Assembly (NCBI GenBank): GCA_905221605.1
Contig: CAJNDS010000241.1
Location: 64,001-128,000, forward strand
Source of the DNA: Symbiodinium natans
Lineage: Eukaryota > Sar > Dinophyceae > Suessiales > Symbiodiniaceae
Direction of reading: 5' to 3'
Length of the DNA: 64,000 nucleotides
Every line of letters starts with the position of its first letter. The stretch's first letter is position 1. The notes below the pieces were generated by a model. It saw only the letters and a program-made list of their open reading frames with translations. It did not search any database and was not told the origin of the DNA. A program made the position numbers and the translations under genes. Shown here in pieces: positions 1 through 9,755 of the stretch.

Positions 1-2111
1 GACCTCCAAACCGAGAAGAGCATAGAAGGAGACTAGAGCGATCCCGAAGTCCGATTCTTCAAGAGCCCCCTTCAACCACTGAGAGGCCTCCGTGGTTAGA
101 GATCGACACCGAGATCAGCTTGCAACGTCTTCTGGATGATCCTCGGTATGGAATTGGTTCAAGACATGTTCTACCAGCAAATCAAGCACAAAGTTCTACT
201 TCCCAAAGGGTGTCTGAGCTGGAGAAGAATGAGCAGTTCATGAAACAGAAGCGTAAACGACAAACTGAAGAACGAATGATGCTAGCAGATATTTGTGATG
301 AGGATTCTCCGCATGCCGTGCATATGTCCGAATCTAGTCAAGCTGTCTGCCAGATTGATTTGCACTTACCACAGACATCTTCCGAGTGGAGACTTTTTGA
401 GAGAGATGCTACCGCTTGGGCAGTGCAGGCCCTCAGAAAGACCGAAGTCCGGTGGTCTACCCTGGACGCAGAAGGAAGAGAAAAATTTGAAGCAGCCAAA
501 CGAGCAGAAGTAGACCAATGGCTGCAAGCAGAAGCAACGAAGGCTGTAGCGGGACATGTGCCTGCAGATAGAGTTGTTCGTATGCGGTGGGTGTTAACCT
601 ACAAGGACACAGGAGCTGCAAAAGCTCGCATCGTATTGATTGGATTTGAAGATCCAGATCTCGGGGAGTTGGTGTCTAGCTCCCCGACGATGTGCAGAAG
701 AACTAGGCAACTTATCTTGCAATATGCGGCGCAGCGGGGATGGAAATGCCTGAAAGCTGATGTGAAATCAGCGTTCTTGCAGGGCCCAGCGTCTCAAGAA
801 CAGCGATCCATATTCGCTATGCCGGTGCCCGAACTGGCCAAGGCGATGGGCGTAGAAGCCGGAAAAGCCGTACAGGTTTGCAAGGCGGCGTACGGATTAG
901 TCAACGCTCCTGCAGAATTCTACCGTGCGGTGAACAACTGCTTGCAAGAACTGGGGTATGAACAGTTAGTCACTGAACCATGCTGCTGGCGTTTCCGTGT
1001 CAAATGTCCTCGTACAGGTAAGATGGTGACTCAAGGACTCATTTGCAGTCACGTCGACGACTTCATTATATGTGGCAATGAAGAGTGTGAAGCTTGGAAT
1101 GCAGTTTTGACAGCGTTCCATCAGCGTTTCCGTTGGTCACCGTGGGAACATAGCTCGTTCACACACTGCGGCATTGTCATCAAAGAAGCTTGCGATGGCA
1201 GCAAAATCCTTGACCATAGTAAGTACTGTGAGACCGTGGCTCAAATTCATGTACAGAAAGAACGGCCAGATAAATCACCAGCTACAGCCGATGAAGTGAG
1301 TCAACTTAGAGCGTTGCTGGGAGCAGTGCAGTGGCGATCCTACAACTCCGGACCTCAGCATGCCTTCAAGGTCAGCATGCTCTTGTCGCAAGTGACGAGA
1401 GCAACGGCTCGCACTCTTCGAGAAGCAAATAAGTTGGTGAGAGAAGTGCATGGACAACGGCATCTGTCGACTCACATCTCTTACCTTCCAGGTGTAGCTC
1501 CTGAAGAAGTTCATTTTGTGTGCTGGACAGATGCTGCAGTTGCGAATCGTGAAGACATGAGTAGTACTGGCGCCTACCTGATTGCGGCTACATCACCGGG
1601 CATTTTGTGCTCTGAGGCAGTCCCTCTTTCGGTTACCGCTTGGAGATCGGCGAAATTGCCAAGGGTAGCGCGATCGTCTTTGTCTGCTGAGCTGCAGGCA
1701 TTCTCGGAGGGCGAGGAGGAGCTCATGTTCACAAGACTGTCTTGGGCAGAAATGTGTGGCTTGGAAGTTCATCTCGATGAGCCTTGGAAAACCTTCGGAA
1801 AAATCGTTGGCGTGATGGTCACCGATGCAAAGAGTCTCTTCGACGTCATTCGGAAGGGCGACTTGAACACATCCGGATTGGGAATGAAAGATAAGTACAG
1901 CACCCTGGAGGCCCTTTCGCTGCTTGAGAGACTAGCTAGGGGTTGCACCATTACTCGCTGGGTGAACTCAGATGCCCAGCTAGCAGATGCTCTGACGAAA
2001 TGCAAAGCAGATTCGTCCTTACACAAGATGCTCGCTGAAGGGATTTGGAAGCTTGTTTATGATGAAAACTTTGTGTCAGCCAAGAAATCCCGAGCACGAA
2101 AGATCGAATGA
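1..2111 (+). mobile_element. copia-like LTR retrotransposon, partial
   Basis: The span is defined only by the open pol frame. I found no direct repeat or polypurine tract that would fix the 3' LTR, so the true 3' end may reach into 2112-2540. The 5' part of the element is outside the window. Confidence 0.75.
3..2111 (+). CDS. Ty1/copia-type retrotransposon polyprotein, 3' part (reverse transcriptase + RNase H), 5' truncated by window edge
   Basis: This frame is open from the first bases of the window to a TGA at 2109-2111, so the true start lies upstream. The product would copy retrotransposon RNA into DNA. The copia (RVT_2) reverse transcriptase shows DVKSAFLQG near 753-783, YGLVNAPAEFY near 891-923 and the catalytic HVDDF near 1050-1064 (copia-type variant of YVDD). 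Downstream comes a copia RNase H with three acidic positions: the D of CWTDAA near 1521, the E of SAELQAF near 1684 and the D of VTDAKSLFD near 1819. Gag, protease and integrase would lie upstream, outside the window. The frame has no stop, frameshift or intron over 2.1 kb, so the copy is either young or retains coding capacity. The 3' LTR is not obvious. Copia-like elements of this kind are common in dinoflagellate genomes (family knowledge). Confidence 0.93.
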   Translation, partial: PPNREEHRRRLERSRSPILQEPPSTTERPPWLEIDTEISLQRLLDDPRYGIGSRHVLPANQAQSSTSQRVSELEKNEQFMKQKRKRQTEERMMLADICDEDSPHAVHMSESSQAVCQIDLHLPQTSSEWRLFERDATAWAVQALRKTEVRWSTLDAEGREKFEAAKRAEVDQWLQAEATKAVAGHVPADRVVRMRWVLTYKDTGAAKARIVLIGFEDPDLGELVSSSPTMCRRTRQLILQYAAQRGWKCLKADVKSAFLQGPASQEQRSIFAMPVPELAKAMGVEAGKAVQVCKAAYGLVNAPAEFYRAVNNCLQELGYEQLVTEPCCWRFRVKCPRTGKMVTQGLICSHVDDFIICGNEECEAWNAVLTAFHQRFRWSPWEHSSFTHCGIVIKEACDGSKILDHSKYCETVAQIHVQKERPDKSPATADEVSQLRALLGAVQWRSYNSGPQHAFKVSMLLSQVTRATARTLREANKLVREVHGQRHLSTHISYLPGVAPEEVHFVCWTDAAVANREDMSSTGAYLIAATSPGILCSEAVPLSVTAWRSAKLPRVARSSLSAELQAFSEGEEELMFTRLSWAEMCGLEVHLDEPWKTFGKIVGVMVTDAKSLFDVIRKGDLNTSGLGMKDKYSTLEALSLLERLARGCTITRWVNSDAQLADALTKCKADSSLHKMLAEGIWKLVYDENFVSAKKSRARKIE

Positions 2112-2545
2112 GCATGTTTTCCAGTCAAGAGGTTTTGGGCGTGTCAAGGAGCCACTTTGTGCGCCTGAGATCATGTACAGGCATGCGTTGACTTCCACCC
2201 ATGCTCATCCGCAACATATGGCTTGAACCATCAGGATGTCCTTTTGCCTCAGTCTCGACAAAGTCGAGAGCTCGACGACGCTATGGAGTGAAAATCAGAG
2301 CGCTTCCGAAGCGCATCAGAGGCTCTCACGAGCCACATCTTTACTCTTGTGAGTACGATTCCTTTTGCTCTTTTGAGCTCAGTTTTCATTCGAAAGCGAC
2401 AGAGGACAAGCTACCTTTCAGATCCTGGGCCCCGAAGCCAAGGTAGCCTCAACCGAGCTACGGGCAAGCCACGCGGGCCGATGCCTTTTTTGCATCATGC
2501 TGTGACATGATGCTTTTCCATGTAGTCTCAGGGCAGATGGCACAC
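2112..2545. other. Non-coding flank downstream of the copia pol frame
   Basis: No convincing coding exon is seen. It may contain the element's 3' untranslated region or LTR, but there is no second LTR copy in the window to compare. Confidence 0.4.
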
Positions 2546-2659
2546 ACACACACACTGTCTGTCTGTCTGTCTGTCTGCCTGCCTGACTAACTGACTGGCT
2601 ATCTATCTGGCTATCTGGCTGTCTGGCTGTCTGTCTGTCTGTCTGTCTCTGTGTGTGTG

Positions 2660-2731
<72 letters not shown>

Positions 2732-2785
2732 TGTGCGCGTGCGTGCCTGCGCGTGCGTGCGTGCGTGTGTGCGTGTGCGTGCGAG
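2546..2785. repeat. Compound microsatellite: CA, TCTG/TGCC, TG, then (TGCG)n
   Basis: A short (CA)n at about 2539-2556 runs into (TCTG)n with variant units to about 2650. Then come (TG)n to 2672 and a long (GCGT)n to about 2780. Long open frames on both strands here are translations of the repeat and not genes. Confidence 0.95.
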
Positions 2786-2985
2786 ATGAGGGGGGATTGT
2801 GTAGCGAGCTAAGGTACTTGCTTCTGCGCCGGCAGCAGGTGGACGGAGCCATGTGAGCTGCCATTTAACTCCAATGAATCTTTTCAGTTTGACAGGCTGG
2901 TGAGACTTGACTTGATGGTGGCAGAATAGACGAGGAAGCAGGCCACACTGTACAGGTGCCTGCGTGCGACAAAGCAGGGCTGCGC

Positions 2986-2987
<2 letters not shown>

Positions 2988-3074
<87 letters not shown>
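2988..3074. repeat. (GT)n microsatellite of about 43 units
   Basis: Almost uninterrupted GT dinucleotides. Cys-Val and Thr-His reading frames here are artefacts of the repeat. Confidence 0.97.
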
Positions 3075-3078
<4 letters not shown>

Positions 3079-3257
3079 GCATGTTTGCGCTGTTTACAGG
3101 TGCAGATGTCAGAGCAGCACATCAAAACAACAGTTCAATCGTTTTGCGGCTCACAGTTCTATGCTTCGATCCAGGGACATGGCAGCCAACTTTGGTCAAG
3201 TGTTACGACCCATGAATACAGCAGTAGAGGCAGAGTCAGGACTTGAATGAGGGTTGC

Positions 3258-5031
3258 ATGGGTCGGGAGCAGAAGCGTCGCCAAGAAGCTCGAAAAGCCA
3301 AGCAGCTTGTTGAGCAAGGCCAAGTGGAACGCAGGCGGGCGGAAACATCTGTTCCAGGTTTGTGCACAGCCTGGGCCGGCTGAGGGGAATGGGATGGGGA
3401 TGAAGGGGATATCACAATTCAGAGGCTCCCAGAGCTCCAGAGGCCCAAAGTTTTCGGGCAGGAGGTCTCCTGTCTTAAACGGATGCTCGCCTTCGGAAGC
3501 TGCTACGGTGGGAGGTGCCTGGTAGGTGGTAGTGACGTTTCTTGTTATTCCGATGTGCCCCCGATGTGCCCCCGATGTGTCCCCATGCAGAACGATGTCC
3601 ATGAAGGTTGCCCACCACTGAGGAGGCGCAGGCTCTGATTTCATGCATTGACAGAGGTGAGGTCCAGCATTTTGGCATTACTACTCTGGCCGCTTTAGAA
3701 TTGAATGGGCGCCACGAAGCGCCCTGGTGCTGCGGCGTGCGCGAAATCTCATTGGTCGACTTTGCTGCGTGGCGAGGCCGTGACAGTTTTGTGTCGGCCT
3801 TGGTCAGTGCGAAGGCCGACCCGACAGAGAAAGCCGTCAACACGCTGGAGCGGTTGCCGAAACCCTATGTGGCTTGGCTTGCACGGGCCGCTGCCAAGGC
3901 AAGGCACACAGCAAACACCCTAAACGCGCAGACTGAGATCGCGGATGCAGCACCTCAACCAACCTGTGTGTGCGGCGAAGGGGCACAGTGGGTATTTTCG
4001 CCCTGTGGCCACCGCTGCTGCTATCGATGTCCCTGGCGAGCCTTCCATGGCTTTAGCCTCGGGCAACTGCCCGAACTCTTGTGCCCTCTGTGCGGAGCGG
4101 TCTTCCAGGATCCCGCTCTGAACTTCACTGGACAGCGGCGCGGCATTATCAGGCATGGTCCACTTCCCGGCGCTGCTGCAGCTTGCGCAACGTGTGGGTG
4201 CTTGAATGCACGCGAGTGGTCCTGCTGCATTAATTGCAACTTCATGGTCGAACAAGTGCCTGTCTACCAGGTCCAGAAAGAGGCCGAGAAGGAGGTGTCG
4301 TGCTTTGAGTACTTCTTGCCTTGGCTTAGCACAAACTGGCAGAGGGCCATGCGAAGGCGGCGGACTTTGAAGAAGTGGCATAAGTTGCCCAACGAGATTC
4401 CTCAAAATGTGGAAGAACGCTTGGAGCTCCAAGCCACTCTCGCAGCTCTCGCGCAACCCCGAGTCACCGATGGCTTGTGCTTGGACTCCTGGATGTGTGA
4501 TACGCGTGCACCCTGGACGGCCTGGACCCGTGCCGGCTTCGCCTGCTTCTTTGCTTCGAAAGCTTCGCAAGTTTCGACTTCGCCGCCGAAGCCGGTGAAG
4601 CGCCTGGCGGGCGCCTTCCGTGCCTTGAGCGTCTGGGAGGCGGCTTGCGAGAGGCTGGGCGCCACACGCGCGAACCGTTCCGAACGCTTCCGTTCGGCGG
4701 CAGAAGTTGGAGACGCCAGGCGCGTCGAAGCGATGCTGAGAGCCGGTGTTGATGTGGACTCTGCGAACGAATATGGCCAGACTCCCATCTTCCTGGCCGC
4801 TTTCGAAGGTCATCTCGACGTGGTTGAGGCACGGCACAAGAAAAGGTCAAATATGTGTTGAGTTCAATGATGTGTTCACCCCTCACTTCAGTCCTGGCCC
4901 TGCAGCTGCTTCTTGCCTGGGGCGCTGATCCTGGCAAGCCGTGTCATGGTGGTAGTCTTCCGATCACTGCAGCAGTGGCGCGGGGCAACTCTGCGATTGC
5001 AAGTTGCCTTGCTGAGGGTACCCGGCCATAA
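3258..5031 (+). CDS. RING-like / RanBP2-type zinc finger / ankyrin-repeat protein (split gene)
   Basis: Probable first exon 3258-3357 starts MGREQKRRQEARKAK and ends at a GT. The large exon, about 3607-4828, carries an N-terminal region I do not recognise. Next comes a RING-like zinc module near 3968-4104 (CVCGEG, SPCGHRCCYRC, CPLCG), then a RanBP2-type finger near 4189-4237 (CATCGCLN...CCINC). An ankyrin repeat starts near 4680 (AAEVGDARRVEAMLRAG). The ankyrin helix is cut after VVE by a GC donor at 4829-4830. It resumes at 4906 as LLLAWGADPG, which restores the ankyrin consensus in phase, and the exon ends at TAA 5029-5031. RING plus ankyrin suggests an E3 ubiquitin ligase using ankyrins to choose targets (inference). 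The phase of the first intron does not fit cleanly, so exon 1 or its junction is uncertain. Confidence 0.72.
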
Positions 5032-5305
5032 GATCAGAACGACTTTGTGTGTGTGTGTCCCGCCGTCAAGCAATCAAGCAATGGAGGCAACGTCATACGA
5101 CAGACACGAAAGAATGCATAGGCCATAAGACCCGTGGGCCGTGGGCCAGATGCTTCAATTGCGATGTGTGATTTTAGTTCCTCGCAGAGCACTTAGGAGC
5201 GGCTCCCTTGGCTCCATCTGTACTGCCTTCAGCAGAGAGGCGCAAGATGGGGCTCATGTAGCAACAATAGCATACTTCAATATACTTCAGCATACAACGC
5301 ACTTG

Positions 5306-5364
5306 TGCATCGTTGCGTGTCATTGCATGTCATTGCATGTCATTGCATGTCACATGTCATTGCA
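5306..5364. repeat. Short tandem repeat of a CATTGCATGT-like unit
   Basis: Four to five imperfect 10-base units follow each other just after a GT-rich stretch. Reads through in all frames are artefacts. Confidence 0.8.
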
Positions 5365-5496
5365 ACTTGTCAAGCCAAGGGGTGCGGCAGTGAGACTACC
5401 GTTGCCAGAGAACCTGACGCAGCTCGGAGCCATGTATGTGAGGACCTTGGTGCACTGCGCGTTTCTGTCAACCCTCATTCTAGAATGTTCTAGAAC

Positions 5497-6562
5497 ATGG
5501 CACCGTTGCAGGTAGATGGTGCGCTCGATGAAGCCTTCCTGACATGGCTCCAGGACACTTTCGATAGTGTTTGTGCTGATCTATGCAGTGCCATCCAAAG
5601 CAACAGGGCAATGTCTGCGCAGTGCATGAGTTTCTTGCAAGTCATGGGACTCATGACGAGGAGCTTTGGAAGTCCCTTCCGCCAGCTCCCTTTGCCCATG
5701 AGGTTTTTGCCTCATTACTGGCATCTTGGCGACTTTTGCCCAGTTTGTATCAGTGAGTGCTGAGGGCGATGCGCAGTTGGCGGAAGAGGTCCAAGCCTGC
5801 GTGAAGGGGACGTCGGAATATGTCGGACCTGGTACCAAAGTCTTTCCTCACAGGACTCCAGCGTGCAACCACAGAAGCCGTCGCGGGCTAAGAGCGGAGC
5901 AAGCTCGGAGTGGATAATTCGTACCACCATGCAAAGAGCTAAGAATCCCAGGTGCAATCGATCAAAGGCTCGAGGGCGTGGAGTGGATCGGAGTCGCCAA
6001 GATTCCGCCCCACAACGAAGCTACTACTTCGATGCAGAGGGCCTTGTGGCCACACAGCTTGCAGCGGCACTTGCAGGAGTGGTGGAACAGTGTACTTGCT
6101 CAGAGGCGGTTCCGCAGATGCGCTTTCTGCATTACGCCCAAGCCGGGGGCTATCTCCCGCCACACACAGACCTTGCGAGGCCAGATCCGCTGCGCATCTT
6201 AAAGTTGGTCCGTTGCAAGTCCTCCTGTAGAACGCTGTAATGCCCTGCATAGAGTGGATTGAGACTTCCCAGGCGTGATTGGCGCACTGGGGGCCGAACG
6301 AGCCACACCTTCATTTTGTACCTGGAGGGGTCTACGGTGCAGGGAGGTGGTGAAACAGTGCTTCTCGAGAGCCTTTTGGGCGAGGTGCTTGCCGAAGCAG
6401 GAAGCTTACTGGATCACGTTGGCTTGCGCGCACGGGGAACACACTTGCGAGTTGAGCCAACATGAAGTTGCTGTTTGCTGAGCTTCCAAGGTGAGCCCGG
6501 TTCGTGGAAGGCTCCTGATATTTCCACACGAGTGTGCACACAAGGCCACTCCTGCTCCATAA
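5497..6562 (+). CDS. 2-oxoglutarate/Fe(II)-dependent oxygenase, prolyl-4-hydroxylase-like fold
   Basis: Predicted enzyme that hydroxylates or oxidises a substrate with 2-oxoglutarate and O2. First coding stretch from ATG 5497 (MAPLQVDGALDEAFL). The catalytic half is clearer: an exon from about 5952 to 6179 has YYFDAEGL, then MRFLHYAQAGG and LPPHTDLAR, where the HTD gives the first iron ligands (HxD). A GC donor at 6180 joins to 6273, giving RTSHTFILYL and GGGETVLLE. The exon appears to end at 6396 before another GC. The last exon, 6491-6562, reads VSPVRGRLLIFPHECAH and stops, and supplies the distal His and a basic residue (K replaces the usual R/G context). Phases agree across the last two introns. 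The joining of 5497-5640 and any exon around 5730-5870 is unsure. Confidence 0.75.
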
Positions 6563-6928
6563 GCACATGGACAGCCGCTGAAGCCTGTTTTGCATGTTTC
6601 TTTCGGCATACTGTAAGCCATGACCCTCACACATGCAAGGCAATGCCCGTGCTGCAGCCAAAGCTTCTGCTCCGCGGCGAGATGAGATGATGGAGTGCAG
6701 AGAAAGCCCTTTGCCATTTTCGAATGTCTTTGAAGGGTTGTGACATGTCTCCCCACGGTGCAAGTTGAAAGACCTTTGTAATGACAGCAGGAACTGCCCA
6801 TCAAAAGACCCCCGGCCGCCAATATCATGAGACGTGTCCGAGCCCACTTCACCCACAAGCCATCGACTTCCTTGTGGGTCACTTTCTCCGGACTCTTGCA
6901 GCCCAAGCCTCCATGCTGATGGTCCGCC
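6563..6928. other. Intergenic stretch, no gene seen
   Basis: Several short frames exist on both strands, but none has a recognisable domain or splice-consistent extension. Confidence 0.4.
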
Positions 6929-7021
6929 ATGCCCCAAGGTTCTTGTTGGCCGATTCAGCAAGAAAGCGCGAGGGTGCTTATTCAGGACACCCACGAGACA
7001 CTAGACTCCTTCAGAACACAG
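6929..7021 (+). CDS. Candidate first exon of an unrecognised gene
   Basis: ATG at 6929 opens 31 codons with a mixed, soluble composition (ending THETLDSFRTQ) and stops exactly at a GT donor (7022). No family recognised. Its downstream partner is unclear. The sequence resembles a real exon only by composition. Confidence 0.3.
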
Positions 7022-7348
7022 GTACAAGGTACGCAGCCTCAACTGTTTCAGTAACCTTCTCGGTACGTGAGACCTGTTCACACACGTGTAGGTCGCCAAA
7101 TTACCTGTTCACGCAGAATCCGGGAACTCACATAAGTTAAGCGTGAGATAGTTCTGAGCCTTTCGACGCAATGCCTCGTGGGCCGGGAAAGAGGCCCAGC
7201 ACACGAGCCAATTTGACATGTGCATTCTCTCGTGATTCACTTGATTCACTGTGCAGAAGCAACTACAATTTGGACTATTCCCGTCGAGCACTCAGCCGTC
7301 GTTCACCGTTGTTCTCTTACTTAGTGTTTTTGACACTGTTGACAGCAG

Positions 7349-7654
7349 GCTTCGATGGAGTCGAAGGCCAAGACCAGGCGCCCCATTGTCACCCCAAACC
7401 TCTGCAAAGCAGATGCGCAGTTGTCCAAATAAGTCTTTGTGGCCTTGGCTCCGAATTCGGTTGAGAAACACATGCGGAAAAATCATGAGAATGCCATGGC
7501 CAGTTGGATGCAGTAGTTTGAAGGAAGAACGAGCACTCTTGGTGCCCGGGCGGTTCAAACGATCCAACAAGGAGCCCCAGCCGCACCCCTCTCTCCTTGG
7601 AAAGACGTGCCAGGTCCTCCAGCCGCAAAAAACCACGAGTTTTTCCGAAGGTAA
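7349..7654 (+). pseudogene. Coding-like frame broken by in-frame stops
   Basis: Read in one frame, the stretch gives plausible protein on both sides of TAA 7430-7432 and TAG 7514-7516 (for example TRRPIVTPNLCKADAQLSK, then ALAPNSVEKHMRKNHENA, then TSTLGARAVQTIQQG), and ends at TAA 7652. The frame continues lysine-rich beyond with more stops. This is what a decayed gene or retroelement gag-like segment looks like. The alternative is several very short introns, for which I see no clean splice sites. Family not recognised. Confidence 0.35.
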
Positions 7655-9755
7655 CAAAAGGCCCAAGGGGCCAAGCACGTGGCGAAGGCCTGAGGCCGAA
7701 AAAGAACGAAGGCCAAACGGCGAAATGCGAAGAGCAAACCAAAGGCCACGTCGCACTTGACCGATAACAACTCATCGATGCAGATATTTGGTGTGCACTA
7801 GTAGGAACATCATGTGCATACGGGCGATCACTTGAGAGACTTGCGAGATGTGACACAGATGGCGTGATTTTCCTGGGAGTTCGCGATAGCTCGCGTGGGC
7901 AGGCAGAATTAAAGACATGTTAAACACCCCGCGCATCCGCGCGAGTACCAAGATGTGCCAGCAGCATTAGCATTGAGGTTGGAACAGCTAGATGCCAAGG
8001 TGGCAAACTGAACCCTCAACGTTTTGACTGTAGCGCAGGTGGCCGTAGCAATGCCTTCTGTATGGGACACGGTCTCAGCTGCCAGCCCCCTGTCCAGGAG
8101 CGGCAAACAGACGAGGCGGCAGCACCTGCTTCTTGGCTGCGCTGGCTGCTGATGGGATCGAGGCATGTTTCTGGTGTTTCGTTCTTAAGGCCGCTGATGA
8201 CTTTGCGGCCCTTCAGCTGCATCTTGCTTTCAATTCTCAGTCCCTCTGTGTTTCTGTCGTGGTTTCTCAAAGTGTGCGGATGTGGTGAAGGTTGCGCTCC
8301 GCAACATGCCGTCCCCAGCCAAGCGTTGAGATTGTCTCATGTTTGAAAACCTGAGAAACGATTCTCTCTTCTTCCAAATCGGAAGGCCAGAGCTTCAGGA
8401 AGCTTACAGGCTTACCATGCTAAGTGCTGAGCTGAGCATTTGACTTACGCTTGGCACAGTCATTGGCTTCACGACAAGTGCGCTGCTTTCCGGAAGCACT
8501 AGTCGTGGGAGAGGTGGACAGGCTAGGGGTGAAGTAGGAGATGCTTTTTTGACGAGTGGTACTCGATGCTTTGGCACCAGCAAGATGGAATGCCGTGGGT
8601 CCTGCCGTGGGTTCGGAATTAGCAACATGTTGGGGAGGCGCTTGTGACCCCCGACCGCAGTCTTGCAGGTCGTTCAACTGGAGATGAAGCTGCCCAGAAG
8701 CGAGCGAACGAGCTCGTACTTCAGGTCCCAGCTTTTGCACTGACCATGTGAAGTGCCATGAGCCCTGCAGAAGGCCGTCGAGAAGGGAGGCTGGGCTGTT
8801 GTGCGATTGTAGAATTGTAGTCAAGCAGTGCAATGAAAAACCTGGCCGACTGAAATCCATGGTCAGGCCCGCAAGTCCGCGAAACATTCCTGAAAGAGTT
8901 GTCCGGGCATCTGCCGGAGGCAGCGCAACACTCTACTCGTATTTCACAGCATTCGACTTCGGTTGCTCACCAGGGAACGATCCAAGCAACAGACGACTTG
9001 CTGTCACCACTGGATGGGGCGTGGCCTGCTCGGGCAGTCCAGGTGATAGTCTGATAGTAGCAAGACACAACATGAGACGGATCCAGCAATGTCTGTGTGT
9101 GTGTGGCTCGAGCCTTTGACACGAAGTCTTGTTAAGGTTCGGGCACGTTTCTTTCTAACCTAGCCGGACCTAGCCCTTTTCAAAAAGATGTGCTATAGCC
9201 TCCGAAGCACTCATGGCACGCATGAAGCAAGTCTCCGGCCTGCATGCCCTTACCGCGGATGGATGGCTTGGCCTGCGCCTCCTGCGTTGAGCCTTGTTCG
9301 GTCTGGCCCAGTAAAAGCGAGTGTCGCATTGGGGTCCAGAGATATGAATAGTTATGAAGCTATGTGCAAGAACAAAGCCCACCACAGGATCGTCTGTCAG
9401 GGAACGGGGAACAGAACGGAACAGACATTCCAATATGTGTAAGTCGAAAACGGATTTGTGATCAGACTTAGGCTTGGTGTCTCCCATCACCATCTCCTTT
9501 TGTTTCAGCTATCTTTCCTTCTTGGATTGTGTCACATCCTCGCATGATCTCCTCTTGTCTCCCTTGAAACCTCATCTTATTCTCCTTCACAGTGGTGTCG
9601 CAGTCCGGCTATATGATGGGATGACGAAGCCCCGTCATGGAGAGCAATGATTTCGCAGGTGTTCACTTGTTGGGTCAAGGATGGTGTAGCTTTTGTTGGA
9701 TCGCACCTGATCATGCCGTTTATCCAACCTGCAGGTGTTTCAAGGGCTTTAGCAG
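7655..9755. other. Mostly unassigned; weak exon-like patches on both strands
   Basis: On the + strand, 8051-8160 (MPSVWDTVSAASPLSR and two rival frames) has exon-like composition. On the minus strand, 8420-8740 is a Ser/Thr-rich open frame. Neither has a recognisable domain, and I would not call a gene here. Confidence 0.3.

Noticed and set aside
2603-3250. Long Thr-His, Cys-Val and Ala-Arg frames
   Set aside because: Translations of GT and GCGT microsatellites.
5300-5360. CRISPR-like array
   Set aside because: The repeated unit is about 10 bases with no spacers, a simple tandem repeat.
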